A stretch of 64,000 bases of DNA from the NCBI GenBank assembly GCA_010645155.1, contig JAAGOF010000064.1, forward strand, positions 1,924,793 through 1,988,792, given 5' to 3'. The stretch's first letter is position 1. The number at the start of each line of letters is the position of its first letter. A program made the translations under genes and the position numbers. Below the pieces are notes generated by a model that was not told where the DNA came from, made no database searches, and was given only the letters and a program-made list of their open reading frames with translations. This document shows, piece after piece, positions 1 to 14,239 of this stretch. The stretch is from Tigriopus japonicus (lineage: Eukaryota; Arthropoda; Copepoda; Harpacticoida; Harpacticidae).

Positions 1-2278
1 ATAGATAGATGGGAGAGATGGATAGAGAGAATGATGGCGGCCATCTTAAGCTCATCATTAAGGATTTTGAAGGCCAAGGGTGGTATCTCAAGAGCCAATG
101 GTGTGAAGGCTAAGATCCGTTGGAAGCGATGATCCCTCGAGTATTCAGGTGAAGGCCTTTGTTCTCAGTTGTCAAGGGCGTTTTCAGTGCTACCTTCGAA
201 TATGAGTCCTGTCACGAATTTGCATAATCGCGCCATATTAACGGTCATTCAAATTTTGGCACCGTTTCAGTCAACCAACAACTCAGTCGTTCAGAAGGGT
301 AAGCTTTTGAAAACGAGGCTTTTTTTCCTTTCAAGTAGTAGACTTGGTCAGCGATGAACAAATAAACGAGCCTCACGATGGAATTGGAAAATGACACATC
401 AGGACAAGAATAGAGCAAAATGGAATGGAAGGACATTATACACGTTTCCATTCAACGTGGCGTACCTTTTATGGAAGACTCGCCAGGAATCCTCGCACTG
501 TCCTCATTTCAAGATAAAGGCGAGACTGGTCGAGGAGCGCATATTCCAAAGTCACGCACTCTATTTAAACCCTAGTAGAACATTTTCGAGTAATACTGTC
601 ACCTTCCCTAAACAAAGATTTTTATAGAACACACATCCATTCTAACATGAAATTGAAGCCATAATAAATAAGGTTTTGCCAACACAATGCTGGCCTTTCA
701 CAGAGATTGCATTGAGTGTGCTCGAACGGAAACTGCTTTGAGATTACTACGTGGGCACCATCTACTCAGCCACCCAACCTACTTTGTAGTACGTACGTGC
801 ATGGTAAGATTACACCCTTGCCGCCGATGGATGTCAGAGACGAATTTTTGGGGTCAGTGTGGGAGAACTGGCGAAAGCTACAACACCCCATGTTCTTCTC
901 ATTTCGAGAGTAATGAGGTCATCAATAGTTGGAATTTGAAATTTTGTTTTCAACCTTCGTGCATTTACGTATAGGAACTCGGTGGTTGGTAGGCTGGCCT
1001 GGCGTTTGGGTCATTAATCGTTATCATGTCCCGGAAAGTTTGGGCAGCAAATCAAGTTGTTCTTTAATTAAGGAAGGTCTTAGGTAGCGGGGCTTTATTA
1101 ATCTGCTTGGGCCAGCAAGCATGGGTGTTGAACACTTGTCGTGATGGAGGCAACATTATGAAGCAAACTTTTCTTTTTTCCGAGTCGTTCTCAGTTTCTC
1201 TCAAGCCTCGAACGAGTTATTGTGGACTTGCTGCGGAATGAAGGCTGTGGAAGGAAAAGAAGGAGGACAGAGGCCACCGTGAAGAAACTTTATACCTCGT
1301 AAATCAAAGCAAGCATTTTAACCTCTTCCCAAGATACTTCTCTTGTTCAGGACAAACTGGTACAATCACAAACCAACTTGGAACTTGAGCACGAAAAAAC
1401 ACTGGTCGACTCGTGTGAGTGTGTGAGCCTGGCAGCAAGGCCATGGAACAGCCAGCCACCCGTCCCACCAGAGCATCAGCCATCTTCAAATCGACCCACT
1501 TGACTCGGGGTGGTGACATAAATTGTTGCCAAATAGACTGTTCCTATCGCAATAATTGGGTTTTGGCTGCCTCTCCCTTACTCACTTGTTCTCATGCTAA
1601 AGTTGTTGTCGAAGAAGGTTTCCTTGGGTGGAACGAATTCACATCTCACAAACACACTTTAGGAGCTTCCTGTCAATTTCCTTCTTATTTGAAATCATGT
1701 GGAAAACGTTTTGATGGTCCCAAATTCATTCTTATTTATGTATTACCAACCCTCAAACGCACGACGACTTCAAATCAAGGATTCAAACATACAACTATTT
1801 TTTTCCTTTCATTCTGCAACTTGTCTTATTTATGTGAGAATTCTAAGCGAGATCATGGAATCACCGCCGAATGGGATGTTAAATTAGCTCCCCAGGGAGA
1901 AATGGAATGAAAACAGAATGAAATTGAGACATATGCTGAAATCTCTCGCTCTCTCTTGGCTTGGAACGGTACGAAACGCATGTTTTCTCTTGGCTGTGCC
2001 ATCCTGATCTCAGGCTACAGTCACATTTTAGGAATCATGGCAAAGTGATAACACGTTAGTCAATCCAAAACCGAAACGTCCTATATAAATGCGTGTGAGC
2101 GGGAGTGATAACGTTGACAGAGAAGATGAGGTACTCGCCCTAAGGTGAGTGAGAAACAACTCAGCCGACCTAAGCGTTTTCGTCAGTTCGTTCGTTCTTT
2201 CCCTAAGCCTAAAGCGGCAGACAATTTGGGAGATGTTCTCATGTTGCACACCTTTGTTCGACTGCTGGCTACTTGGAC

Positions 2279-2305
2279 TCTCTTTCTTTCTTTCTTTCTC
2301 TCTCT
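2279..2305 (+). repeat. (TTTC)n passing into (TC)n microsatellite
   Basis: Tandem TTTC units run directly into TC units. Confidence 0.85.
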
Positions 2306-5300
2306 GTAGTGTTGAACAATGTGAAATGGGGACAAAATCTGGCGGTGCACAACCTGTCTTGAATGAGGCTCAGGATTTCAAACGACGAACTCGAACGAGG
2401 AGAATTATGGCACATATCTTTCCAAGAAACCTGAGCTTAATGGGCGGAGTCACTTGATTGGAGGTACTACAGCCTCACAACCCAAAGGAAATAGGGGATT
2501 ACCGTTTCCTACAACCGTTCACGACGGATTCCTTGGGGTAGGTAAAACGACGGATTGGTCTGCATGAAGAGCCGTCATTGTTCCAAGTGCTACTTCTTGA
2601 TGTCCATCCATGCTCTCTGGAGTAGTACAATGCCGAGTGAAGACTCAGTGAGTCTCTTCTTTTTGTTCTTCTGATTATGATTGAGATGGAATGTATCAAT
2701 CATCACAATTAGAGTAGAAAGAAGCCAATTGGTCGGCCAGCTAGCATTGCTGTCTTTCACCAGCTTCGACATCAGTAAAAGTCAGGGAAGGGAATAAAAA
2801 AAACACTCATAATTTCCAGAAAGCCACTTGCCATGATCTTCGCCGTTCCATCTACGGTGAGTGGATATATTGGCCATCTTATCTTTCTTTCTTTTGCTCG
2901 CTCTTTAGTCCAATCTACACGATCATTCCATCTAGCTTTGATAGAAACCAGACTCACCAAGGGAAAAAAGCTCAAGTTCCTCGAGCTAATGGACACCTCG
3001 GAACCCAGTTTTAATTTTGGCCCTCGTTTCCTTTTTTAAGAACGCTTTAAAGGTTTACTCCTTAATGACAAGACACAATATTGGATGATAAACTTTTCGC
3101 TCAAAGCAAGGAGCTCGTCTTCTAAGACCTCTAATAGTTGTTAGTGATCAGAGCGTGACCGTTCTTGATCTTGGAAATTGCAGGGGTTCTGGTCCATCTC
3201 AATCATTTTCAGGAACCACATTCGACTTGTGTGTACTGTCGAAGTGAATGAAGTGTTCATAAATAAATGCTATCTCCTATGCTCTGAACGTGGTATTGTG
3301 TGTGCCATTCACATTGTAGTGTACCGTGGAACGTAGTGGAATGGAAGTGGAGCACTTACAGAGTCAGAGAGGATTGAGGATGAGTAATAAAAACTTGTTC
3401 CTTGGAGCAGAAACAATATGGATCATAGGACCAAGGCGAGCTGTTCGAAGGGAACAAGAGGCTTTTCCCGCTCCTTTGAGGGGGTAGGAGTGAAGTAGTA
3501 GTCTTTGTCAAAAGTGGGGGAGGGTAATTATCTCGGCAGACACCCATAAATAACTTGCGGTGAGGCCAGGCAAATGACAATTATGATTATTTCCTGGGCT
3601 GGCTTGCGGTACAGACACTCCATAGCACGATGGACCTTTTCAGTTCATTGACCAAATAATAGAACATGGCGATAGTTTTGGTCAGATTACAATTCGTTTC
3701 AGACAAGTGACGTTGTATTTTTTCCCATTTTACTTCAAAGCAAACAAAAAAACCTCAAGAAAATCAGCACAAAGTGACCAGGAAGAGAAAACGAGATTGT
3801 TGTTTTATTTCTTTTCTATTCGACCGCATTGTAATAATCGTCTTCGGTAGAGTCGACAAGCAACGAATAATTGACGTGAGGATTTCATGCCCATTGAGAA
3901 GGTGAGATCTTGGGTGATGCTCTTAACTGCAAAACTGCTCTCCATTTTTTCCTCGAAAAACGGGTGCGACGTGAGGTCAAACAATCTGGACAAAACTGAG
4001 CACGAGAAATATCCGAAACATCACGTCTAAACCACATCGAGTAAATGTACGTAGTAGTAGTAGCCATTGACATGTCCACCTTTCAATCCTACGGTCAATG
4101 AACGGCTTTGAATCCACCTCAAAGTAGACATTGAATTCGAACCATGGTATTGTTCGCTTTAATATTCTTAAAGACTGAAAACATCTATTTTAACCAAGTA
4201 CAACACTATTAGATAAGTCTCAAAAACCAAGAACGGATTTGTGCTTGTCGATCGAAGACGATATTTTTTCGCCTCGTTGTTCTTCAGTTTCTCTTTTTTG
4301 GGTTCAAAAGAAACAAAGTGACCTGAGATAGCTGTGAAAGCTACCTGTCTTAGTATAAGAATGCTTCGTTAGTCTTCTACGTCCAAGTTGAGCGGCAAAT
4401 GTTTTCATTTTTTCTCAACCTTCCCGTCAAATGGACTCGGGATCGTGTGGACAAAAAGTATGTGTCTTAACCTGCTTTTGTTGAGCAAATTCAACAACAA
4501 TGATCTATGGCCATATATCGGCACACGGGTCAATATATTCAAAATCGAACTCAAGTGTCTGTCTTTTTAAAAGCCTCTCACAACTGAGTTATCCCCCTGT
4601 ACTCACTCAAGCATTTTTGGTCTTCTCATGTTCCCTGTTCTTTTCTTGTCCTTTCATAAGGCCTTTGGCGAGTTTTAAGGAGACAAAGATAACCCCCTGA
4701 ACTGCCACCTCTGGTTGAGTTGAATGAAACAGACTCAAGCTTGAAATGAGATCGCTTTCTTACTTTGGAGTGAGTGAGTGACGACTACGGTGTGTGAGTG
4801 GGTCTACGCCATGTAAAAGCGGCTTTTGTTGTTCCATGTTCCACGCTTGGAGTGTTCCTTGACATGTGATGACCGGTGGCAGTTTCAGGATGGCCTCTGG
4901 CCAGGTACTAGTAGTTAGTTAGTGAACTCTGACGGACTGAGTTCACAAGATGAGTGGGATGAACAACGAGCAAGGTGAAATCCCACACAATTTTCAGGCA
5001 CAGGAGCAATAATTAGGGCGAAAAAAGATCCATTTTGTACCCTCCTTGAAGGATGAAAGATGAAGGAGAATGAGGTCCATTTGACAACTCGGCAGCAGTC
5101 CGATGACGAAGGAAAGGTAGAAGAATCTCCGTACGTTGGTGAACTTGTTTCCCGCATCTACTCTAGTTCAATGAGTATCCTTCCTATTTCCTTGGCACTG
5201 GTTTTCTTCCAAATCTAGTTGGCACGAGAGGGGTGCAGGTGGTCATTGGGCCCCTATTGGATATCGATGGCAATCTTTTCACTACTTACGGAATAGATTT

Positions 5301-5660
5301 ACGATTAGAAATGTTCCTTGCCGCCTTTGTCGTACTTTTGGGCGTCGGCGGTGTCTTGGTATGAAATCCAATAGGAACTCAAATATGGAATGGAATGTCT
5401 CCAGGGATGAAATGGCAGTTTTCTCGATGCGATTTAATTTAAGAGACCTCGTGAAAAGGGATCGTGTTTCGAAGGAGAACGAGAAGAAAAACTTTTCTCC
5501 CACTCCACTATGAGAAAGCAATCAGCAATTCTCCATTCTCCCCCTGATCATCTCGAGAATTGCATTTCACGTTCGAGGTAGACCTCCTCGACAAACCTGT
5601 CATAACAACTTAATTGACAGTACCTACGTAGTCAAGTGAGGAGTAGAGGACAGGTAAGAA

Positions 5661-5690
5661 CAAGAAGAAGAAGAAGACGAAGACGAAGAC
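5661..5690 (+). repeat. (AAG)n / (ACGAAG)n microsatellite
   Basis: Repeated AAG units pass into GACGAA units. There is no coding context. Confidence 0.85.
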
Positions 5691-8600
5691 CTACCCCAGA
5701 CCCCGTGGGATCCAATGTCAAGAGATCTTGAAATATTGACATCTACAAATGACAGCAGAATGCGCTTCAACAAAGTTCAAAGAGAATGAGATTCACCTGA
5801 CCTCCGACATGATGTGTTGTGTATGTACTAAACTCGGTACAAACGTGAAGCTCGGGTTGTGTGTTCCACTGGACCTAATCTACTTATTGCTTCTGGCTTC
5901 TGGACTCTCGGGCGAGCAATTGACCTGACGAGCCCCAGCATTCCAATGCAATAACGGTCAGGTATGAATATGTAATTTGTATTATTCCGTCCTTTAGGGA
6001 GTCGAATGATTGGGAAAGAGGGAAAAAGGGCTCCTCCAAGTCCAAAACCAACCACCACAACATTCATTCATTCATCTCTTCGATCGTTGTTGGTTGGTTG
6101 GTTCGTTTCTGGGTCTAAGGGGGGTGATGGATCGCTCTGAGGACTCGAGTCAATCACCTTCAGAGTTTAAGGTTTCTCTCTCAATTACCTCTTGACTTTT
6201 CTCCAAGGAGAACGTAGACCTCTGGTTCCATTGGACTTGTGGAAAATAGCGCCCAATTTTGGAGAAAAAGGATAGTATTTGATTTTAAGTGGATAATATT
6301 CATTGTCAAAAGTTCGCTTTGGTTCCCGAGAACAAAATGACTCTTAAGTACTTTTGGCACATAAAGGGATCCGAAAAAGGAGTCTACCGTTTAAAAGGTT
6401 GGTGAAAGATTATTCTCCACCCAAAGCCCAAGCAAATATTTGGCCATCATCTCAGGACGAAAGGCGGAAGTCGAGCTAGTCAGGAACTCCCGACAGTTTT
6501 AGGAGACAACTCCTTTTATTGCCTTGGACCATTTTCAGACTCAACTCCAAAGTGCTAATAGCTTAGCTTTGTTCCATATTCCTACCTGTTTGGAAGCAGG
6601 CCCATACATGACTTTGTGAGAATAAAGCGATGAAGTTGTTAATGTTGAGAGGTGATCGTTATCTTTTACTTTTCCCGCATCTTTCGTGACGACTTGCACG
6701 AGAGGAAAAAAATGGACTCGAAACATGAAAGAAAAATGCTGCTCTGAAATGCATCATCACGAGCTTCCCCATCTTCGTCTTGAACTTTTTCCCCATGATC
6801 TGTAGTCATTTCGCATGGATGGATCGATCTAAGGCACAAGAAGAGAACTGCAATGACGAAACGAACTAAGGTGCAAGGTGTGAGAGGAGGTCTGTGTCGT
6901 CTTGGATGCTTATCTGATGAAAAACTCGCTTTTATCATGACGGAGGAAAAAGGTGAAAATGCAGTCATAGAGGCTCATCTACTTCCAAACTGGAATTGAC
7001 GCACTTCAAGTTCAGAATTGCCAACAAAGAGCACATAATTTGCTCAAATTTCGCTCGAGAACACTTTCTTAATGAAAGCAAATACGGTTTGAAACATGGG
7101 AGCCCTGAAATTTTCACAAACTGGAACATTTTATTTCGATGTTGGAATTTTTCAAACCCACAAAGCACTGTGGACAATGTTTTGAAAAATAAATTCCCGA
7201 ACTTAAGGGAGGCAGGAAATCGGTAAACACACGGTGTTTATCAGTAATGATGTACTACTACGGGTAATTACCTAGGCAATAATTGGGAACGCCTGTTGAC
7301 AGACGCCAATGAAATCACCCGTTCGACCTTGAGTGGCTCCATCTGACGATGAAACTGGGCCGGAGAATTCTCATCAATTCCATTTTTGGGTTCCCTCCCC
7401 AAAGAAGCTAGAGGACAGGCGTTGGCTGGATTGAAATGCAAATGATCCTCTTGTGATATTGAACCTTTTTTTCATCAGGAATGAAGTACTATCGTTAGAG
7501 CAGGCACACCTTTTTTCCTCGGAGAAGCCTGCCAACAAAAGTGGTCCAGATTTGCGCCTTTTCCCTTCCTTTTCTTCCCCATGAGTCTACCTTGAAACTC
7601 GGGTGTGTCTGGTTCGAAGATCGGTTATTGAATTCTTTGACAACCTAATCCAGGAGGAGGAAAGGGGATCACTGGCCAAGAGCCAGATATATATACTCTT
7701 CCACAACGAAAAGAGAGTAATCTCCTCATGAAGGTGGGTTTCGGGGATTTAAAGAATACAACCCGAGAAGGAGAGTGACGATGAGAAGGGGGAAAATCTT
7801 GCTCGCTTTGTGTGATGAAGGTTCGTTTAAGAGGAGACGAGTCCCGCAACCACTTTAGTACGTTCTTTACTCCAACAGCCACTTCTACATTAAGGAAATT
7901 AAAAACTCACGGACAATGAAAAAGGATTACCTCGTGTTGTGACAACTCGACAACACTTCCATTTCATTTCAGACTTCAGACCTGCTGACTCTTCCACTTC
8001 CACTCGAGAAAATGCTCAGAGCAATGCCAAACTTCTTCATCCGCCTGTCTGGATGTTCAAAACGATTTTTTTTTGCAATTACAAACGAAACCGGTTCTCA
8101 GCCTCTCCAACGCTCATTTATCACAATGAGCACGAAGTATTCAAGTACGTTCTGTTTTCGAAGCCATGATTAAAAACAGCCAGCAATTGACCTTATTGGC
8201 CTGCCATAATTCTTCAATTCAGGTGGCGGGGTAACCCTTACTTCTCCAATCCGTGGTCCATTTTTCATTCCTGTGGGTGGAAAATCCCTTTGGCAGGCCA
8301 AATCTGAGAGTTCCAAACCCAGAGAAGAGTCTTTGAGAAATAAGCTCGGCTTTAGTAGGTCACTAAAGAAGCAGGGGGAACGCTATGTTGCTTGTCTCCA
8401 TTGAGAACTCGATCGGCCAAGGGGAAAAATAAAGTAATAAGGAGGAGGATGTAGGCGATTGAGCTCAGTGCTGGAACGAAGTCATTGGAGAGCAATAATT
8501 TTAATGGGTAAATGGGCCAAGCAATTGCTTTTAAACGGTACTAGGCGTGGCCATCGCCGATGATGCAGGTGTCATTGGCCAATCCTAGTTGAATGTACTA

Positions 8601-9815
8601 GTAAGTGCAGGACATTCCATTGAACCTCGACCTATTCCTTGGGTAACCACCTCAATGTTGGATGAAGGTTTCTGAGTTATGGCTTTCCAGCTTCGTCCTT
8701 CCTGGGAAGATTTCTTTCAAGCCAGGAAGCATGATTTATTTGCGTCTACTCAACACCAATTGGTCCTGGAGGTCGTTACGTTTGAAGTTACTCGGGTCCA
8801 TAGGTGGAACAACGGAAATTGTTTAAATTTCTTTACAAAATTTATGTTTTTGACTTTGAAACAAAAAAAAATCATTTGTACTTCATCTGTTATGGAGAGA
8901 ACGCGAGTCCAAGGTAACGAGAAATATGGGCTCGTTCGTTGTCTCGGGATAGAAATTGCGCCCAAAAACAAGATCCTATCATTCGGCGCCCACCCTTTCA
9001 AAGCGAATGAGCACATGGATGCTCATGAATGCTGATGACGATACCAATCATCCATCCACCTGTGCCACTGGTTCATATCAACATCGGTGATCAAATCAGA
9101 AAGCGAGAGTCTGAATGGTTTCATCTGCTCTCTAACACCTGACTGACAACCTCATTTCATGGCCAGACAGACGACAAAGTTCACCATCAGCATTGTGCTT
9201 ATTATGCAAAGTCATTCAGTCACCTTTTGAACCACCCCAAATTGGAGATGGTGACATCGATATTTGACCTGAAGTTCTTCTGCACAAAAAATTCTAGCCA
9301 TGTCCAAGGATGAAAAACGATATTTGAATCCCATGGAGCGTGCATGCTTGTTGGAAGAAACCAAATCCAGGTCTGCCAGACGAATAAATTGAGCTCAACA
9401 AACAAATTTGTCGTCTCGTCTCGGAGAGATTTACCTTCATCTCGTCCCAGGCCTAACTGTGTTGGATGGGCCTGTCATAGACGTTGAGCCAATCCCAAGT
9501 CAAAGAGCCCCTTCCAAGCACATAAAGGAACCAGTCCAACAACGAGGATGTTCAAGTCCGCTTAGAATGTGTCTATGAATGGACAAACGGATCATATTCA
9601 AGTCTTTGAGCGAGTAGGTCGGGGATTCAGGAGAACTAGGCCTACTGAAAGGATTGTCACATCCATCTGCTGACTGCATCATTCAAGGCTCTCGCCGTGT
9701 TGTTATACCTCAGGAAAATATAAATCCTCTTTTTCGTCTCGTGATGCTGTGTGTGTATATTGTGTCGTAAAGCCGGTGACAGGTGTATGAGATAGATGAC
9801 ACCCAAGTCGTCGGC

Positions 9816-9844
9816 GTTGTTGTTGTTGTTGTTGTTGTTGTTGT
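9816..9844 (+). repeat. (GTT)n microsatellite
   Basis: Nine to ten uninterrupted GTT units. Confidence 0.95.
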
Positions 9845-10480
9845 GGAGCCGTGAGGAGGGCCGACTTGAACCCTTCTTCTGAGAACTTGAAGTAAAATGC
9901 CTAAGAAAGACAAATATGCTTTTTATATCCAATCCCGAGCAACGGATTCACATCACGTTCGATACCCTCAAGATGCCAAGCAAATCTCGAGTCTGAGAGG
10001 CTCAACTAGCATCTCGCCTTCACCTTTCTCCCCACTATTTTACCAGGGAAGTAAGTGAGCCTCAAAAACCGGAAGAAGGAGATAGAAAGAGGCCCTGATG
10101 AGACGACCTCATCAGTTTTGCATCTTCAATCGGGAAATCCGGAGGCGAAACTTCAATGCACACATATTCTAAAAGCCCAATGTACAAACACCGAGGAATG
10201 TTGCCGTCTAGTCAATTGATTGGTCATGGTGCCAGACTGACCAGTCATATGTGGGACCAATTTCCTTTGGAAGAGGGCCGAAGTATGACTCATTTCGAAT
10301 GAATTTACCTACATCCTACCCAACAGAGTTGTGAAGCGAGTCACTTTGGGCGGTAACGGGGATATTGGGCTCATAAAGAGAATGGAAGCGAAAGATTCGA
10401 TTCATGACATTGGTTGTCATTTGGTTGAGCTTACTGCACGTTCTTGCACACCAGCACAATACTGATCCAAACCAGTAAGT

Positions 10481-10489
10481 GAGAGAGAG

Positions 10490-10526
<37 letters not shown>

Positions 10527-10535
10527 TGGTGGTGG
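10481..10535 (+). repeat. Compound (GA)n-(GT)n-(GGT)n microsatellite
   Basis: About six GA units, then about sixteen GT units, then four GGT-type units, with no spacer. It is likely length-polymorphic. Confidence 0.95.
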
Positions 10536-11406
10536 CAAACTGTCTCGATTGCACTGAGCACACAAAGATAATGGTCTCTGGTCCCCAACGATATTGGCAA
10601 CCACTAAATTACGGGACATTTACGTCATGTGATGAATGATGCCTTCCCAAGTCTCGACAGGACAGGGTGTTCCACGACAACGTGATCCATTCCAAACTGG
10701 CCTTCTGAGGGCGTAATTGAGTCGCCCTTTGACAAAAGGTTCCAAATTGTGGTTTTTGCACTAAAAGCTAATTATCTAAAACATGAAATAGATTATGTGG
10801 AAAATTGGTGCGGCACACTCGCAACCCGTGAATTGAATGAAAATATGTGATCCAACTCGAGATAGTGGCTCTCGCGTAATGAGAGAGAAAGAGAGAACCA
10901 TCGGACTTGTCTTTGTTAGTGAGCTTAACTACTTGGATCAAGTCGACAACCAAGAGCTGAGAGAGAGAAAGAAAGAGAGTAAGCAGGATGGATTTCGGGT
11001 CTCCAAATATTGAGGTTCCCTCCAATCAGGGACACACCATGTACGTACGAAGTGTTAGGACCAGGAACCAAGAGGATTACCGGTTTGACTTGTGGAAGGC
11101 AAGGAGGCAGAAGACCAAGAAGGAGCATAAGACGAGTGCCCAAAAGTTTCACCTCGGTAAACAGACATCTTTCAGGGGATCACGACCAAGACAGGATTCC
11201 AAACTGGATTTCGACTCATCCAAAAGTGCATTTGCAGTCTCATTCTGAGTTCTCGTGAAGTATTCCCCTGTTATCTAAGTACAATCAAGAATTTTTGGGA
11301 TAGGTTCGAAGCCTCTGACATATCTTGTGACAGCGAGAAGCTCATTTGGTCATGCTCATCAATTCCCATTTCTCCTCTACGGATGATGCCAATCAAAAAA
11401 AATCCT

Positions 11407-11425
11407 TCCTCCTCCTCCTCCTCCT
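11407..11425 (+). repeat. (CCT)n microsatellite
   Basis: Six tandem CCT units. Confidence 0.9.
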
Positions 11426-11692
11426 ATTATTCCAAGTAGACTTTGATAGGGGTTGGTTGTGCAGTGGACTCCGACATGATGTCGTACTACAATAATCAAG
11501 TTATTGATTTCCCCATTCGCCATTGCACGATCACAATGACCGGTATTCTCCGTATCTCGGCTCCTGACAAGCACTCAAGCAGGGGGGCGCGTCCTCCCTT
11601 TGAGCACGTGGCCATCACTTCCAAAGGGTTGTTGTGCAGGTCCCCTCAGGGATGCTCAGGAGAAGGAAACTTTTCGGGCGGACACCCGCCAC

Positions 11693-11713
11693 ATCATGAT
11701 GATGATGATGATC
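11693..11713 (+). repeat. (ATG/GAT)n microsatellite
   Basis: Six ATG-type units, followed by short CAC/CAT repeats. Confidence 0.85.
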
Positions 11714-12088
11714 ACCACCATCAGCATCGTGATGTTGACGACGAGGATCAGGATAGAACGTGTTCAGTTTACTAGCGTTGCCACCCCACGTCAAGTTGCA
11801 TTCAAGAATCGTGTGGACTAACGTAATCAGGTGTAGCTGACGAATTGCTAATCAGCTTATCACGCCTCCGCCTGGTTTCTCTCGGATGGATCAATAAATA
11901 AAACTACAGCCTGGATGACATGGATGAAACCGGGTAGATATTCAATAATTGGCTTGAGCTGTGCAAGTTGACTCGGAGATTTCTGTTATAGACCATTGGC
12001 CTGTGAAGTACTGTACGTACCACGGGTTGGTTTTGTACGACAGACTTGTACGACCGACATGGAGGTTTAGGTAGCACAAAATCAAGGA

Positions 12089-12111
12089 CTTTGTGATCCT
12101 TGATCACAAAG
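12089..12111. repeat. Perfect inverted repeat, 10-bp arms, 3-base loop
   Basis: CTTTGTGATC, then CTT, then GATCACAAAG. The arms are perfect. It lies 21 bases before a second perfect hairpin. Confidence 0.85.
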
Positions 12112-12132
12112 ATCAAGATAAGAAAAAATAAC

Positions 12133-12155
12133 CTTGAAAACTCGAGGTTTTCAAG
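12133..12155. repeat. Perfect inverted repeat, 9-bp arms, 5-base loop
   Basis: CTTGAAAAC, then TCGAG, then GTTTTCAAG. The arms are perfect. It is paired with the hairpin at 12089-12111. Confidence 0.85.
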
Positions 12156-13079
12156 ATTATTGGGCGTTCGAAATCACGACAACGGGGTTTAATCTATAGG
12201 TAACGCTAAATAAAGTTTCTCTCGTGCGTACATTGAGCACTGGCTGATGAGCCCTTGGAACTCTAGACAGATGTTCCGTTAATTCTCGGTCCATTGTGCG
12301 ATGGGGATTCAGGGATAAGGCGACAAACTGTCTGCCAAAGTAGCACTCTACATAACATCCCGTATGCGAGGTCCTCCTTCACGAGCTGGAAGCGAGTAGT
12401 GACAGTTTTCGTTCGGGAATCTCGCCGTTTTTGCACTGAATATGTAGCGTTTTACTTTGTACAAAGCGCGCGGTACTTCTCCCGTACTAGGTGGATAACA
12501 AATACCCTACAAACTCGGCTACCTTGTTTCGGTGGATATGGATGGCTCTTTGGGGGATTTTTAGGCTGATTGGCATACTATTTACCTAGAGGATTTGGTC
12601 CCATAGGAATGGATCGAGATGAAACGAATTTTCCCCCTTACAAACCCACAACGTACGTAAAAGAGCAGTTCACGAGACGCTTGCTCGCTTCCCAATATAT
12701 GGATGGATGAATGGTAATGGACCATGTTGGCGATGACACTTAAATTCATGGACAGAGTGGAAAAGGACCTCTTGAAGAATGTGGAAAAAGAAACTGTCCG
12801 AACCAGAGTTGACGTTTCATTTCAAGAGCCCAGTTTCGGCTATGGAATGAATGGCTGCATGCTGTCTCGCTCAGATTGACAATTGTTATTGAAGGCGAAG
12901 TCAAAAAGTCATCGATTTATCTCGTAGACCCACCGACAAAGATCTTGCGGGCAAAACGTGTCGAATCAAATATCCCTGGATGGACGGCTCAAGCACCTCC
13001 CTGAAGTTTCCGTCAATTGCTGAAAGCCTTGGCTGCATCCAAGTGCTATCCATTCATTTTATCGACAAGTTTCTACCGT

Positions 13080-13390
13080 ACTCCCACTTCCTTTAGTACT
13101 ATACCTCCACCACCACGTCCCCTCAGCACCGTGTTCCAGTCTTCCCCCGAATGACCACGTCCACCATCTTTTTCACCTCCACACGTACAACCTTCTTCTT
13201 CTTCTTCTTCTTGGCTGACTTCCTACTCTCATTCTTTGGCCTTAGTTTTTCTTCCCTCTTCCACTTCTCATCCTCTACTCCTCTTCTCCTTTCTAACTAA
13301 CTTCCCTCTCTCGTTCGTTCCTGGCGCCCTCCCTGGTCTTCCTTAGTCTTTCTCTCTCGGCTTCTCTCCTGGTCTTTTGGCCTGGATGGA
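13080..13390 (+). repeat. Polypyrimidine tract with (TTC)n
   Basis: About 300 bases are strongly C/T-rich on the plus strand, with a (TTC)n core at about 13192-13213 and many CTC/TCT runs. Such mirror-type purine/pyrimidine tracts can adopt triplex forms. No gene is seen. Confidence 0.8.
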
Positions 13391-14169
13391 CTGAGATTGC
13401 AATCAGACTTGAGCATTGGCTTCTCAAGCGTTCCCTTGGGCGTCTTAGTCCAAAACCAGTTCACTCGACCACGTGGCCAGCGTACGTAGTACCACTACTT
13501 CTGAGAGAACGATCCAGACCTCTTCCTGTGAACCCCTACAAGCCTCTTAAGTCCTTCGGGTGGTCAAAAAAATAAAGGTGGTATTTTGGGCTCGAACTGT
13601 GAACGGAGAGGTTAACAACTTTGGTTCGAGGAGGTTCGGCGGTCGAAAATATTTTTGATCAAACACGTTCGCGAGTGTGGATAGAGTCTTACCTAGAAAA
13701 GACATGAAAGAGATCGATGAAGGTAAATGATGCGCGGTGGTGGTCCTTTACTTTGAAGAGAGAGAGGGGGGAGCTATCGCGCCAGATTTGCAGCTTAAGC
13801 TTGACTCGAGCCAAACATTTGACACCGGCTAATCACGGCGATGAGCAGATGAATTTCAAGCTCTCAATCTGCGCTCGTTTTCACCCTACCAATCCATGGG
13901 CTGGTTCTCGTTACCTGGGCGAGAACCCAAACCGAGAAGGCGAAAAAAATCACTAACAATGTCATATCCTGAAACTGGCCCGCTTCCCCAGAGAAAGAAA
14001 GGGAAAGACACCTGCCCAGTGTGTTTGGTCGAGTTGAAAAACCATTGAAAATCGGAACCCCGAGCTCCCGATACAAAACCATACAGCGCCCAAGCGTCTG
14101 ATCCATCCGGCACTCCCTGTTCCTACTCACCGTATCGTCTACCTTTTTCACCACCACTACCAATACCAC

Positions 14170-14239
14170 CACCTTCTCCTCCTCCTCCTCCTTCGCTTCG
14201 TTCTCCTCGTCTTTCTTTCTTTCTCTCTCTCTTTCTCTG
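14170..14239 (+). repeat. (CCT)n and (CTTT)n/(CT)n tract
   Basis: Tandem CCT units are followed by TTTC and TC units, another pyrimidine-rich block. Confidence 0.85.

Noticed and set aside
2082..2089. TATATAAA as a promoter
   Set aside because: No initiator at the expected distance and no downstream gene. Single TATA words are common by chance.
10316..10619. Open frames over the GT repeat
   Set aside because: Their His/Thr and Pro/His runs are produced by the microsatellite itself.
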